DNA of 64,000 bases from Zhihengliuella sp. (GCF_031178195.1 NZ_JAPSJL010000006.1:1-64000); one strand, 5' to 3'. Counted from the stretch's first letter, positions 49,854-59,250 are shown. Translations and numbers: made by a program. The notes: generated from the letters alone by a model not told the origin.

Positions 49854-51292
49854 CCGCGGTGCAGCCCGCCCGTCACACCCCCGCATCCCGCCCGTCCGAC
49901 GTCGTCTACGACGCCGTGGGCGTCGGCGCCGGGCCCTTCAACCTCGGCTTCGCGGCCCTGGCGCAGAGCACCGGGCTGGACGTCGCCGTGTTCGACGCGA
50001 ACGAGTCCTTCGCCTGGCACCCCGGCATGATGCTGCCGGGCACGCACCTGCAGGTGCCCTTCATGGCCGACCTCGTCACCCTGGCGGACCCCACGCACCC
50101 GCTCTCCTTCCTGAACTATCTCAAGCGCCACGGCCGGATCTACCCGTTCTACATCCGCGAGGACTTCTACGCCCTCCGCGCCGAGTACAACGCGTACCTC
50201 TCCTGGGCGGCGGAGCAGCTGCCGTCCGTCCGGTTCGGCCACGCGGTCACGGACTGCCGGCACGACGGCGACGCCTACGTCCTGACCGTCCGCTCGCCCG
50301 AGGGCCCGCTCACCGTGCGCGCCCGGCACCTGGTGCTCGGCACAGGGACGCAGCCGTACGTGCCGGACACCGTGGATCCGGTGGCGCTGGCCTCCGGAGC
50401 CGTCTTCCACACCAGCGAGTACACGCGCCGGCGGCCGGAGCTGCTCGCCGGTGGGGCCGGTGCAGCGAGCGCCGCGGCGGCGGCCGGACCGCAGGCCGCG
50501 ACGCCGCCGCGGCGGATCGCCGTCATCGGCAGCGGGCAGTCCGCGGCCGAAGTGGTCGCGGACCTGCTAGAGAACCTGGGCACCCTGCCGGACGGCACGG
50601 AGCAGGAGCTCGTGTGGGCCACCCGCTCCCCACGGTTCTTCCCGCTCGAGTACACCAAGCTGACCCTCGAGATGACGTCGCCGGACTACATCGACCACTT
50701 CCACGGCCTGCCCCAGTCCGCGCGGGACCGCCTCTCGGCGGAGCAGAAGGGCCTCTACAAGGGCATCAACGCCGACCTGATCGACCACCTGCACGAGCTG
50801 CTGTACCAGCGCAGCCTCGAGCCGGGGTGGTCGCCGGACCGCGTGCGGCTCCTGACCTCCACCGCGCTGGAGGCCGCGGAGACCACCACCGGAGGCCGGG
50901 TCGGTCTGCTGCTCTCCCACGAGGAGGACGGCGGCGCGCACCGGCTGGACACCGACGCCGTCGTGCTCGCCACCGGGTACCGCTACGCCGAGCCCGACTT
51001 CCTCGCCGGCGTCGCCGAGCGGATCCGCCGACTGCCGGACGGCCGACTCGACGTCGACCGCGAGTACTCCGCCGGCGTCCACGGCGACATCCTGGTGCAG
51101 AACGCCGAGCTGCACACCCATGGCTTCACGGCCCCCGACCTCGGCATGGGCGCCTACCGGAACTCCGTGATCGTCAACCGCCTGGCCGGCCGCGAGGTCT
51201 ACCCGGTGGAGCGCCGCATCGCGTTCCAGGAGTTCGGCACGCCCCAGCCCGCCCCCACCCCCGCCCACACCCTCCAGGAGGCCGCCCGATGA
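49850..51292 (+). CDS. desB: Flavin-dependent lysine/cadaverine N-hydroxylase (DesB-like)
   Basis: 480 residues. The FAD site is VGVGAGPFNLGFAALAQ, followed by FAWHPGMMLPGTHLQVPFMADLVTLADPTHPLSFLNYL. The NADPH site is AVIGSGQSAAEVVADLL, and ATGYRYAEPDFL is the late conserved motif. This is the siderophore N-monooxygenase family, which hydroxylates the primary amine before acylation. The ATG overlaps the desA stop (ATGA), with GAAGGAGG upstream. A 20-residue Ala-rich insertion precedes the NADPH site. Function is confident from context and motifs. Confidence 0.93.
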   Translation: MTAVQPARHTPASRPSDVVYDAVGVGAGPFNLGFAALAQSTGLDVAVFDANESFAWHPGMMLPGTHLQVPFMADLVTLADPTHPLSFLNYLKRHGRIYPFYIREDFYALRAEYNAYLSWAAEQLPSVRFGHAVTDCRHDGDAYVLTVRSPEGPLTVRARHLVLGTGTQPYVPDTVDPVALASGAVFHTSEYTRRRPELLAGGAGAASAAAAAGPQAATPPRRIAVIGSGQSAAEVVADLLENLGTLPDGTEQELVWATRSPRFFPLEYTKLTLEMTSPDYIDHFHGLPQSARDRLSAEQKGLYKGINADLIDHLHELLYQRSLEPGWSPDRVRLLTSTALEAAETTTGGRVGLLLSHEEDGGAHRLDTDAVVLATGYRYAEPDFLAGVAERIRRLPDGRLDVDREYSAGVHGDILVQNAELHTHGFTAPDLGMGAYRNSVIVNRLAGREVYPVERRIAFQEFGTPQPAPTPAHTLQEAAR

Positions 51293-53838
51293 CCACCGAG
51301 ACCCTCGACACCGCTGCCGGAACGCCCGCCGCCGCGCTCTCCGCCGCACTCGCCACCACCGCGGGTCCGGAGGCCGCGCCCGACGCCGGCCCCACCGTGC
51401 ACGACGCCGGCGCGACCTCCGCGGTGCCCGGCCGGACCTTCTCCTTCCGGCCCGTGGACGCGGGGGCCGACGCGCAGACCCTGCAGCGCTGGATCGCCAC
51501 CGAGCACGCCCGTTTCTGGGGCATGCCGGACGCCACACCGGAGGAGGTCCGCGCCGAGTACGCGCGGCTGGGCGGCTCCCCGCACCACCACGCCCTGATC
51601 GCCGAGACCGAGACCGGCCCCGCTTTCCTCCTCGAGGTCTACGACCCCCGGCACTCGCAGCTCGCCGGGCAGTACGCCTGGCGCCCCGGGGACGCCGGGC
51701 TGCACCTGCTCCTGCCGGAGCCCGAGGGCGCCCCGGTGCCCGGCTTCAGCCAGGCCGCCATGGAGGCCGCGGTGGACCACGTCTTCGCGGACCCGGCGGC
51801 GGCACGGATCGTCGTGGAGCCCGACGCCCGCAACACCGCGGTGCACGCGCTCAACTCGCGCGTCGGGTTCCGCCCGGCCGGGCGGGTGGATCTCCCCGAG
51901 CACGACGGCGAGCCCGCCAAGCGCGCACTGCTGTCCTTCTTGGAGCGGAAGGACTTCGCACGGGCCACCGGGCGCCCCAGCAGCATCGCGGCCCACCTGG
52001 ACCCGGTCCGCTGGAAGGCCGCGCACCGGCACGTGCTGGCGAAGGCCCTCGGCGAGTTCGCGCACGAGCGCCTGCTCGAGCCGGAGCACATCGCCCCCGA
52101 GCCCATCGCGCCGGGCCGGGCCGACTCCCAGCAGCCCGACCCCGAGTCCGCCGTGTACGGCGTCCGGGCGGTGAGCGACGGCGTCGCGCACGAGTACCGC
52201 TTCGCCGCGACGCGGCACCTGCTCAACCACTGGCGGGTGGACCCGGACTCGCTGGAGCATCTCGCGGACGGCGAGCCGGCCGGCGTGGACGCCCAGGAAT
52301 TCGTGGTGGCCTTCCGCGAGCCGCTGGGCCTGAGCGCCGCGCAGCTGCCCGTCTACATCGAGGAGCTCGGTTCCACGCTCGCGAGCCACTGCTACAAGCA
52401 GCTGCACTCGGATGCCACCGCGGCGGAGCTCGCGGCCGGGACCGGGGACGCGATCGCGGACTTCCAGCGCCTCGAGGCCGCGATGACCGAGGGCCACCCG
52501 TGCTTCGTCGCCAACAACGGGCGGCTCGGCCTCGGTGCGCAGGACTACCTGGAGTACGCCCCGGAGACCGGGGCCGCCGCCTCGCTCGAGTGGGTGGCCC
52601 TGCACGCCAGCCGGGCCAAGTACTCCGCCGTGGCAGGGCTGGACCACCGCACGCTGCTCCGCGACGAGCTCGGCGCGGCGACGCTGGCGCGGTTCGACGC
52701 CGCGGTGGCCACCGCCGTCGCCGGGACCGGCCTGGACGCGGCCGAATTCCTCTACCTGCCGGTGCACCCGTGGCAGTGGGAGCACCGGCTCGCCGTGACC
52801 TTCGCGCCGGACGTCGCCACCCGGCACATGGTGCACCTGGGCAGCAGCGAGGACCTCTACCAGCCGCAGCAGTCCATCCGGACGTTCTTCAACCGCTCCC
52901 GCCCGGACCGGCACTATGTCAAGACGGCCCTGTCCGTAGTGAACATGGGCTTCCTGCGCGGCCTGAGCGCCAAGTACATGGAGTCGACCCCGGCGATCAA
53001 CGAGTGGCTCGAGGAGCTGGTGGGCGCGGACGCCGAGCTGCACGAGCGGCGCGTGGAGCTGCTGCGGGAGGTCGCCGCCGTCGGCTACACGAGCCCGCTC
53101 TACACGGCGGCGACCGACGAGACGTCGGCTCACCGGAAGATGCTCGCCGCGCTGTGGCGCGAGTCGCCGGTGGCGCGGCTGGGCGACGGCGAGCGCCCGG
53201 CCACCATGGCCGCGCTGCTGCACGTCGACGGGCAGGGCCGCTCGCTGGCCGCGGCCCTGATCCGCCGGTCCGGGCTGGACGCCGCCTCCTGGCTCGAGTG
53301 CTATTTCGACGCCTACCTGGTCCCGCTGGTCCACTGCCTGGTGAAGTACAACCTGGTGTTCATGCCGCACGGTGAGAACGTCATCCTGGTGCTGCGCGAC
53401 GGCGTGCCGAACCGCATGCTGATGAAGGACCTGGCGGAGGAGGTCGCCGTCGTCGACGCCGGCAGCGAGACGCGGGTGGACCTCCCGGAGGAGGTCGCGC
53501 GGATCCGCGCCGAGGTCCCGGCGGACCAGCACGTGCTGTCCATCTTCACGGACGTGTTCGACTGCTTCTTCCGGTTCCTCGCGCCCCTGCTGGCCGAGGA
53601 GGGCCTGATCGGCGAGCACGAGTTCTGGCGTGTAGTCGGCGAGCGCCTCCGCGCCTACCGCGAGCGTAACCCCGACCTGGCCGCACGGTTCGACGAGCTG
53701 GGTCTCTTCGCCGACGAGTTCGCCCTGTCCTGCCTCAACCGGCTCCAGCTGCGGAACAACCGGCAGATGCTGGACCTCGGCGACCAGGCGGGCGGACTCA
53801 TCTACGCGGGGACCCTGAAGAACCCGATCACGGGCTGA
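51289..53838 (+). CDS. desCD: Fused acyltransferase-NIS siderophore synthetase (DesC-DesD fusion)
   Basis: 849 residues. After a 45-residue Ala-rich leader the N-terminal domain (about 50-220) is a GNAT/IucB-type acyltransferase (ALIAETETGPAFLLEVYDP, VVEPDARNTAVHALNSRVGFRPAGRVDLPE). The rest (about 240-849) is an IucA/IucC-type NIS synthetase with HPWQWEH, LGSSEDLYQPQQSIRTFFNR, SAKYMESTPAINEWLE, MPHGENVILVLRDGVPNRMLMKD and a FhuF-like end. The two activities would acylate N-hydroxycadaverine and condense it into a hydroxamate siderophore. The ATG overlaps the desB stop. It is a natural fusion of what are separate DesC and DesD proteins in Streptomyces. Confidence 0.93.
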   Translation: MTTETLDTAAGTPAAALSAALATTAGPEAAPDAGPTVHDAGATSAVPGRTFSFRPVDAGADAQTLQRWIATEHARFWGMPDATPEEVRAEYARLGGSPHHHALIAETETGPAFLLEVYDPRHSQLAGQYAWRPGDAGLHLLLPEPEGAPVPGFSQAAMEAAVDHVFADPAAARIVVEPDARNTAVHALNSRVGFRPAGRVDLPEHDGEPAKRALLSFLERKDFARATGRPSSIAAHLDPVRWKAAHRHVLAKALGEFAHERLLEPEHIAPEPIAPGRADSQQPDPESAVYGVRAVSDGVAHEYRFAATRHLLNHWRVDPDSLEHLADGEPAGVDAQEFVVAFREPLGLSAAQLPVYIEELGSTLASHCYKQLHSDATAAELAAGTGDAIADFQRLEAAMTEGHPCFVANNGRLGLGAQDYLEYAPETGAAASLEWVALHASRAKYSAVAGLDHRTLLRDELGAATLARFDAAVATAVAGTGLDAAEFLYLPVHPWQWEHRLAVTFAPDVATRHMVHLGSSEDLYQPQQSIRTFFNRSRPDRHYVKTALSVVNMGFLRGLSAKYMESTPAINEWLEELVGADAELHERRVELLREVAAVGYTSPLYTAATDETSAHRKMLAALWRESPVARLGDGERPATMAALLHVDGQGRSLAAALIRRSGLDAASWLECYFDAYLVPLVHCLVKYNLVFMPHGENVILVLRDGVPNRMLMKDLAEEVAVVDAGSETRVDLPEEVARIRAEVPADQHVLSIFTDVFDCFFRFLAPLLAEEGLIGEHEFWRVVGERLRAYRERNPDLAARFDELGLFADEFALSCLNRLQLRNNRQMLDLGDQAGGLIYAGTLKNPITG

Positions 53839-53860
53839 TCACGCCTGTCCTCGGTGACGG

Positions 53861-55375
53861 TCAGCCCTCTGAGTAGCCGGCGGGGACTTGGAGGCGGGCC
53901 GGGACCCGCTCGCGGATCAGGCGGATGGCCTCCTCGCCCTTTCGGAACGTCGCGGCGAGCAGCGGGATCTCGAAACCGTCCGCGGTCTGGACGGACACGC
54001 CGTCGAGCACATCGTCGTCGTACGCCTCCAGGGCGACGATATCGGTCCACCGGACGAGGATCGATTCGTCGTCCAGCGTCGCCCGGAATCCGTCGTCGCC
54101 GATGACGAGGCGCGTCGAGCGGGGCTCCCGGGTGACCGTCGCCAGCATCGAGCGGCCGAAGGCCCTGCCGTCGATCGGCGGTGCCGGCCGGGGGCGGCGG
54201 ACCGGGGCGACATGGCCGACGGCCGGATCCACAGACTCGTCGAGCGCGTCCTCGGGGAGACCGACCAGCAGCGTCGACTCCAGGGACTCGAGGCAGCGGC
54301 GGACGTCCTCCGGCGTCGCACCGGTCAGGGCCGCCTCCACGGCCTCCGGCCCGGCTGGCGGCTCGTCGAACAGCAGCGAGTTCACCTGCGCGTAGCCGTA
54401 CTCGATCCGGAGTCCCGGCTCGAGGCGCTCGTGGGCTAGGGCCGCCAGAACCGCGTCGACGTCCTGCGGCGGCAGTCCCCGGTCCCGGGTCTCGCGCAGG
54501 AGACGGAGTGCCGTCTGCGCGATCTCGACGGCGTGCGCGGGACGGGCGTCGAACGCGATCGTCACGAGATCGGTCTCGCGTGCGAGCTGGAGACGGTGGG
54601 TCTCGGCGCCATAGATCAGCGCGGCCCGCCGCCTCAGTTCCCGGATCAGCCGGCGCTCCAGACACATCAGGACGCCGCTCACCAGGGCGTCGAGTCCGCT
54701 GGACGCGCTGACCGTCCTGAAGGACAGACTCGCCTGGCGCCCGCCCGAGAGATACTCGCACGGGCCCTCTACGACCACCGGCGCTGCGACCGGGGGCAGG
54801 TTCCGGTCGCCGGACGGGAGCGCGGAGAGGTCTGCCGTCAGGGGCGGTTCCCCGGCCCAGAGCAGGACGGCGTTCTCCCGCACGAAGTAGGTGCTCGCGT
54901 ACCGGGCGATCTCCTCGACGGTCAGCAGCTCGAGCCAGTCCGAGTCAGCGCTGTTCAGGCCGGCGCCCCGGAGACCCATCGAGTTCATCGCGGCCTCCGC
55001 GGCGACGGGGTGGACCGGGGACGCCTCGCCCTCGGCCCGGATCACGGCCACCGCGCTGGCCAGCTCCGCGGCCGAGACCCGGCCGTCGGCGATCCTCCGC
55101 AGCGACCCGGCCAGTCCGGTCAGGCTCTCCCCGACGACGTCGCCCGGTCCGGAGAACTCGAACCTCGTGGTGCGCGACTCGACGCAGCCGTTAGTCGGGT
55201 ACACCGGCTCGGGCAGCCCGTCCAGGGCCAGGTGCTCGATGACGTGGGTGATCCCTGCGGTCACGCAGCTCTCGTCTCGGGCACCCACGCCGAAGATCAA
55301 GCTCGTCTGCAGCGGTCCGAGCGGTTCCACTCGGACGGTCCGGACAGCCCCGGCGATCCCTGTTTCAGCGGTCAT
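53861..55375 (-). CDS. M16-type zinc peptidase-like protein with C-terminal PH-like domain
   Basis: 504 residues. The inverted zinc motif HxxEH is present as His44-Val-Ile-Glu47-His48 (GITHVIEHLALDG). Glu115 in VIRAEGEAS is a plausible third ligand, at a slightly short spacing. Residues 200-350 look like the second M16 repeat without its own metal site. The last 90 residues (LVIGDDGFRATLDDESILVRWTDIVALEAYDD) read as a small beta-rich PH-like domain. Processing peptidases of this family usually act as pairs or as longer proteins; this one stands alone, convergent with the siderophore operon and divergent from a PLP enzyme gene. I cannot name the substrate. Confidence 0.75.
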   Translation of the reverse strand: MTAETGIAGAVRTVRVEPLGPLQTSLIFGVGARDESCVTAGITHVIEHLALDGLPEPVYPTNGCVESRTTRFEFSGPGDVVGESLTGLAGSLRRIADGRVSAAELASAVAVIRAEGEASPVHPVAAEAAMNSMGLRGAGLNSADSDWLELLTVEEIARYASTYFVRENAVLLWAGEPPLTADLSALPSGDRNLPPVAAPVVVEGPCEYLSGGRQASLSFRTVSASSGLDALVSGVLMCLERRLIRELRRRAALIYGAETHRLQLARETDLVTIAFDARPAHAVEIAQTALRLLRETRDRGLPPQDVDAVLAALAHERLEPGLRIEYGYAQVNSLLFDEPPAGPEAVEAALTGATPEDVRRCLESLESTLLVGLPEDALDESVDPAVGHVAPVRRPRPAPPIDGRAFGRSMLATVTREPRSTRLVIGDDGFRATLDDESILVRWTDIVALEAYDDDVLDGVSVQTADGFEIPLLAATFRKGEEAIRLIRERVPARLQVPAGYSEG

Positions 55376-55513
55376 CTCTCCCCCAGGCCTCGTGCATCAG
55401 ATGCCTCATCATAGGTGGCGCGGAGGGACGCGGGACCCGTTGTCCCAGGACAGAGGCCCGCGTCCCGGGCGCGGGGTCTCCGGGCCCGCCACGCGAGGGC
55501 CGCGGTCGACCCA

Positions 55514-55519
55514 TAAGCT
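55514..55519 (+). promoter_or_regulatory. Putative -10 box, leaderless start
   Basis: TAAGCT (TANNNT) is followed after six bases by the ATG at 55526, with no ribosome site, as expected for a leaderless mRNA. Confidence 0.5.
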
Positions 55520-55525
55520 GGACGG

Positions 55526-56644
55526 ATGAAGACTGGCTTTCCACGTTCTCAGTCCAGGAGCACCTGGGTCGACGCCGCCGTCCAGGAGATCGAGGCCGAC
55601 GCGACCCGCAGCGCCGACACGCACCTGCACCGGCTCAGTCTCCCGGCGTCGTGGGGTATCGACCTCTACCTCAAGGACGAATCGACCCACCGCACCGGCA
55701 GCCTCAAGCACCGGCTCGCCCGCTCGCTGTTCCTCTACGGCTTGGTCAACGGCTGGATCACGGAGGGCACCACGATCGTCGAGGCCTCCAGCGGCAGCAC
55801 GGCCGTCTCCGAGGCGTACTTCGCCCAGCTGCTCGGGCTGGACTTCGTCGCCGTGATGGCCGCCAGCACGAGCGCGGAGAAGATCGAGCTCATCGAGCAG
55901 TTCGGCGGCCGCTGCCAGCTGGTGGACGATCCCGGCGCCGTCTACTCGGTCGCCGAGCGCATCGCCGCGGAGACCGGCGGCCATTACATGGACCAGTTCA
56001 CCTACGCGGAGCGGGCCACCGACTGGCGCGGCAACAACAACATTGCCGAGTCCATCTACGAGCAGCTCTCCGCCGAGCGGCACCCCGTGCCGGCCTGGAT
56101 CGTCGTCGGCGCCGGCACCGGGGGCACCAGCGCCACGATCGGCCGCTACGCCCGGTACCACCGCCACAGCAGCCGGCTGGCGGTGGCCGATCCGGAGGGA
56201 TCGGCGTTCCTGCCGGCGTGGGAGGCCTGGCACGACGGCGACGACCCGGCCGCCGTCGTCGGCTCGCCGAGCCGGATCGAGGGCATCGGGCGGGCCCGGC
56301 CCGAGCCGAGCTTCGTCCCGTCGGTGATCGACGTCGTGACCCGCGTGCCGGACGGCGCGTCGGTGGCCGCGATGCGCCATCTGGAGCGGCGGTTCGGCCT
56401 GAGCGCCGGCCCGTCGACGGGCACCAACCTGTGGCTGACCTGGCAGTTAATCGCCGACATGCTGCAGCGGGGCGAACGCGGCAGCGTCGTCACCCTGCTC
56501 TGCGACAGCGGGAACCGCTACCTCCGCAGCTACCGCGACCCCGCCTGGCTGGCCGGCAGGGGCATCGATCCAGAGCCGTTCGACGGCGTCATCGACGACT
56601 TCCTGTCCACGGGCGCCTGGTCGCGGGCCGCACGGGACGGGTAG
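55526..56644 (+). CDS. PLP-dependent cysteine desulfhydrase (Cds1-like, cysteine synthase fold)
   Basis: 372 residues of the beta-family PLP enzymes. The PLP lysine is in [16 protein letters not shown], followed by [20 protein letters not shown] and the phosphate loop [17 protein letters not shown]. The SLKHRLA context and the C-terminal extension ending VIDDFL set it apart from CysK/CysM and match the Cds1-type L-cysteine desulfhydrases known in actinobacteria, which release H2S, pyruvate and ammonia. It has its own leaderless-type promoter. Another PLP lyase function cannot be excluded. Confidence 0.85.
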   Translation: MKTGFPRSQSRSTWVDAAVQEIEADATRSADTHLHRLSLPASWGIDLYLKDESTHRTGSLKHRLARSLFLYGLVNGWITEGTTIVEASSGSTAVSEAYFAQLLGLDFVAVMAASTSAEKIELIEQFGGRCQLVDDPGAVYSVAERIAAETGGHYMDQFTYAERATDWRGNNNIAESIYEQLSAERHPVPAWIVVGAGTGGTSATIGRYARYHRHSSRLAVADPEGSAFLPAWEAWHDGDDPAAVVGSPSRIEGIGRARPEPSFVPSVIDVVTRVPDGASVAAMRHLERRFGLSAGPSTGTNLWLTWQLIADMLQRGERGSVVTLLCDSGNRYLRSYRDPAWLAGRGIDPEPFDGVIDDFLSTGAWSRAARDG

Positions 56645-56682
56645 CCCGAGAGGGTGGTGGATCGAAGGGGCCGACGGCGTCC

Positions 56683-57453
56683 TCAGCCGAGGAGGCGCCG
56701 GACGGCCTCGATCTCGGCGTCCCCGAGCCCGGCGGCGGGATCCCCACCGGGCCGGCGCAGCAGGGCCTCCACATCCATGGCGTCGAGGAACTCGCGCAGC
56801 CGTCCGAGTTTGGCATCCAGGATCCGGGCCAGCTCGGCGGGTTCCAAGTGCGATTCGTAGGGGTGCTTGACCGAGCTGACCGCGTGCCACGCGTTGATGC
56901 CGCGCAGCGCCACGGCGTACTGCTCCTCGATCAGATCCGTCCGTCCCGCCAGCTGCAGCGCGAGGCTGACGATGAGCCCGGTCCGGTCGCGGCCGGCGGA
57001 GCAGTGGATCACCACCGCACCGCGCTCCGCCGCCGCGCCGACGTGCCGGAAGACGTCGGCGATCCTGTCGGGGAACAGCCGGACGTTGGCGGCGTAGTAG
57101 GCGGGGTCGCTCAGGTACGCGCCCACCTGGGCCATGAACTCCGCATTGGTCTGGTCCTCGGTCGGACAGTTGACGACGGCGATCCGAGGCTCCCAGCCCT
57201 CCGGCAGCTCGGGGTCGGTGGGACGGCGCGAGCGCTCCCCCGGATTGCGGAGGTCGAGGACCGTCCGGACGCCGTCATCCTGCATCTGCTGCCACCCGGC
57301 CGGGGTGAGCCACTCGCTGCGGCCCATCCGGTACAGTCCGCCGGCGACGTGGTGCGCGTTGACGGCACCCTCCCAGGACAGGCTGGAGTGCGCGTCGGGC
57401 TCCGCAGGTGCTGCACCGGTCCCGATAGCATTCCGTTGCTGGTGCCGCTCCAT
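56683..57453 (-). CDS. Tyrosine/dual-specificity protein phosphatase (PtpB-like)
   Basis: 256 residues. The phosphatase loop HCSAGRDRTGL contains the nucleophilic Cys and the Arg (CX5R), and the general acid is probably in the preceding VNCPTEDQTN region. The N-terminal part, AGGLYRMGRSEWLTPAGWQQMQDDGVRTVLDLRN, is typical of the PtpB/Y-phosphatase_3 group that can also act on phosphoinositides. The ATG stands six bases after a TAGCGT box, itself inside the perfect 12-bp palindrome CACGCTAGCGTG, so leaderless and possibly regulated transcription is likely. It is convergent with the Cds1-like gene. Confidence 0.9.
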   Translation of the reverse strand: MERHQQRNAIGTGAAPAEPDAHSSLSWEGAVNAHHVAGGLYRMGRSEWLTPAGWQQMQDDGVRTVLDLRNPGERSRRPTDPELPEGWEPRIAVVNCPTEDQTNAEFMAQVGAYLSDPAYYAANVRLFPDRIADVFRHVGAAAERGAVVIHCSAGRDRTGLIVSLALQLAGRTDLIEEQYAVALRGINAWHAVSSVKHPYESHLEPAELARILDAKLGRLREFLDAMDVEALLRRPGGDPAAGLGDAEIEAVRRLLG

Positions 57454-57458
57454 GCGAT

Positions 57459-57470
57459 CACGCTAGCGTG
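57459..57470 (-). promoter_or_regulatory. Palindrome over the -10 box of the phosphatase gene
   Basis: CACGCTAGCGTG is a perfect 12-bp palindrome; its centre provides the TANNNT box TAGCGT (57460-57465) six bases before the ATG at 57453. Confidence 0.5.
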
Positions 57471-57489
57471 TCGGGTCTCAGTGGCGCCG

Positions 57490-58215
57490 CTACTCGACCA
57501 CGGCAATCCGTTCGACCTGGAACATCGGCACGGTGGTCGATCCGCCAATTTGAGTGTCGTAGGTGAATGATCCAAGAGATGTCGCCGTGACCTGGACTTG
57601 GTCGTCCGCAATGACGTCGTCCAGAACCGGACACTCGCTGTCGCCGTCACCGGCCATGAAAATCGAATTGTGCTCGTAGTCCCAGGTATCCGCCATATTC
57701 TGGTGCGAAATATCCGCACGGAATATGCAGGTCCCGGTCGCCGCATCGAATTGCGTGACATGGCCGTACAGGACGACGGTTTTATCGACGTGATCGTCGG
57801 GCCGCTTCACCAGCAACGCCAGATCCCGCTCGCTCATCGGTTTGGCCTCATCGATCCGGGCCTTCTCGGCTGCGGCCGCCTCGGCTTCGGCTTTGGCCTT
57901 CGCCTCCGCCTCGGCTTTGACCCTGGCCTCCTCTGATGCCTGGGCGGCGGCTGCGGCCGCCGAAGCGCTCGCCGCTGCGGCTGAAGCACTGGCCTCGGCC
58001 GCCGCCGATTGACTGGCCGCGGCGGCGGATGCGCTCGCCTCCGCGGCAGCGGCCTCCGACGCCGCTGCCTGAGAGGCGGACGCCTCGGCGGCGAGCTCCT
58101 CCTCGCTGGGCCCGCAGCCCGTCAGAACCAGGAGCGCGCCCACCGAGAGAGCAGCGGTGACCGGCCGCCACGAAGGCCGCCGAAGACGCGATGAAGAGTG
58201 CTTAAAGTTACCCAA
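57490..58215 (-). CDS. Secreted lipoprotein with Ala/Ser/Glu-rich stalk and small C-terminal domain
   Basis: 241 residues from a TTG six bases after AGGGGGG. The signal peptide ends in the lipobox LTGC (Cys34), so the protein is anchored to the membrane's outer face. Residues 40-125 are a low-complexity stalk of Ala, Ser, Glu and Lys (AAAEASASAAAASQSAAAE, KAEAEAKAKAEAEAAAAEKA), probably a long helix. The C-terminal 110 residues form a compact domain with one Cys pair (TCIFRAD, SECPVLDD) and alternating beta-type sequence (KTVVLYGHVTQFDAATGTC) reminiscent of OB-type folds. The function is unknown. Base composition in the C-terminal domain is less GC-rich than in its neighbours. Confidence 0.85.
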   Translation of the reverse strand: MGNFKHSSSRLRRPSWRPVTAALSVGALLVLTGCGPSEEELAAEASASQAAASEAAAAEASASAAAASQSAAAEASASAAAASASAAAAAAQASEEARVKAEAEAKAKAEAEAAAAEKARIDEAKPMSERDLALLVKRPDDHVDKTVVLYGHVTQFDAATGTCIFRADISHQNMADTWDYEHNSIFMAGDGDSECPVLDDVIADDQVQVTATSLGSFTYDTQIGGSTTVPMFQVERIAVVE

Positions 58216-58390
58216 CTCATTCCCCCCTATGAGTTCAAGGTGAGTCGATTTCCGTTAATTCCGGGAATCGTCCGCTCAGTTTAGAGCCGGCTCTGAGAGG
58301 GGGACAAGAGCAGGTTGATAACTTTTCGGAGACCACGTCCGACACTGCGTCACAATCCGAATCCAACACCGAACTCGGTCTGACACGGCC

Positions 58391-59239
58391 TCAGCTCCAG
58401 TCGAAGAACCCTCGGCCGGACTTGCGGCCCAGCTCGCCCTGGGCGACCTTGTCCCGCAGGATCTGCGGCGGGGCGAAGCGCGGACCCAGGGTCGACTCGA
58501 GGTACTCGGCGATGCCCAGCCGGACGTCGAGCCCCACGATGTCGGTGGTGCGCAGCGGGCCGGTGGGGTGCTTGTAGCCGAGGACCATGGCGTTGTCGAT
58601 GTCGTCCGGAGAGGCGACGCCCTCCTCGACCATCCGCATGGCCTCGAGCGCGATCGCGACGCCGAGCCGCGACGACGCGAAGCCGGGGGCGTCGTTGACG
58701 ACGACCGGCGTCTTCCCGAGCGCCTCGGTCCAGGCCCGGGCGTCCGCGACGAGGGCCTCCTCGGTCTGCTTCCCGATCACGACCTCGATCAGCTTCGACG
58801 CCGGCACGGGGTTGAAGAAGTGCAGCCCCAGGAAGCGGCCCGGCCGGCGCAGCTGCTCGGCGATTCCCGAGACGGAGAACGACGACGTGTTGGACGCCAG
58901 CACGGCGTCCTCGCCGAGGCGCTCCTCGACGTTGCGCAGGGACTCGATCTTCAGGTCCCAGACCTCCGGCACGGCCTCGACCACGAGATCCCGATCGGCG
59001 AAGGCGGCGTAGTCGGTGCTCACGCGCAGCCGCGCGGCGTAGTCGCCCTCGGGCAGTCCGCGCTCGATCGACTTCGCCACCGCGGACTCGACGCGGTCGC
59101 GCGCGGCCGCCCCGGCGTCGTCGTTCGCCTCGACGACCACGACCTCCGCGCCGTTGATCAGGAAGGCGTGGGCGATGCCGGCGCCCATGCGGCCGCCGCC
59201 GAGGACGCCGACTCGTGCGGGCAGGAGAACGTCGGTCAT
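58391..59239 (-). CDS. paaH: 3-hydroxyacyl-CoA dehydrogenase (PaaH-like)
   Basis: 282 residues. The NAD site is VGVLGGGRMGAGIAHAF. The catalytic region holds SNTSSFSVSGIAEQL and the His in GLHFFNPVPASKLIEVV. The C-terminal dimer domain has DAPGFASSRLGVAIALEAMRMVEEG and GYKHPTGPLRTTDIVGLDVRL. In phenylacetate degradation PaaH oxidises the 3-hydroxyadipyl-CoA intermediate. It is the third gene after the thiolase and hydratase (11-base gap). It could also serve general short-chain beta-oxidation. Confidence 0.9.
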   Translation of the reverse strand: MTDVLLPARVGVLGGGRMGAGIAHAFLINGAEVVVVEANDDAGAAARDRVESAVAKSIERGLPEGDYAARLRVSTDYAAFADRDLVVEAVPEVWDLKIESLRNVEERLGEDAVLASNTSSFSVSGIAEQLRRPGRFLGLHFFNPVPASKLIEVVIGKQTEEALVADARAWTEALGKTPVVVNDAPGFASSRLGVAIALEAMRMVEEGVASPDDIDNAMVLGYKHPTGPLRTTDIVGLDVRLGIAEYLESTLGPRFAPPQILRDKVAQGELGRKSGRGFFDWS

Positions 59240-59250
59240 GGTCTCTTCTC

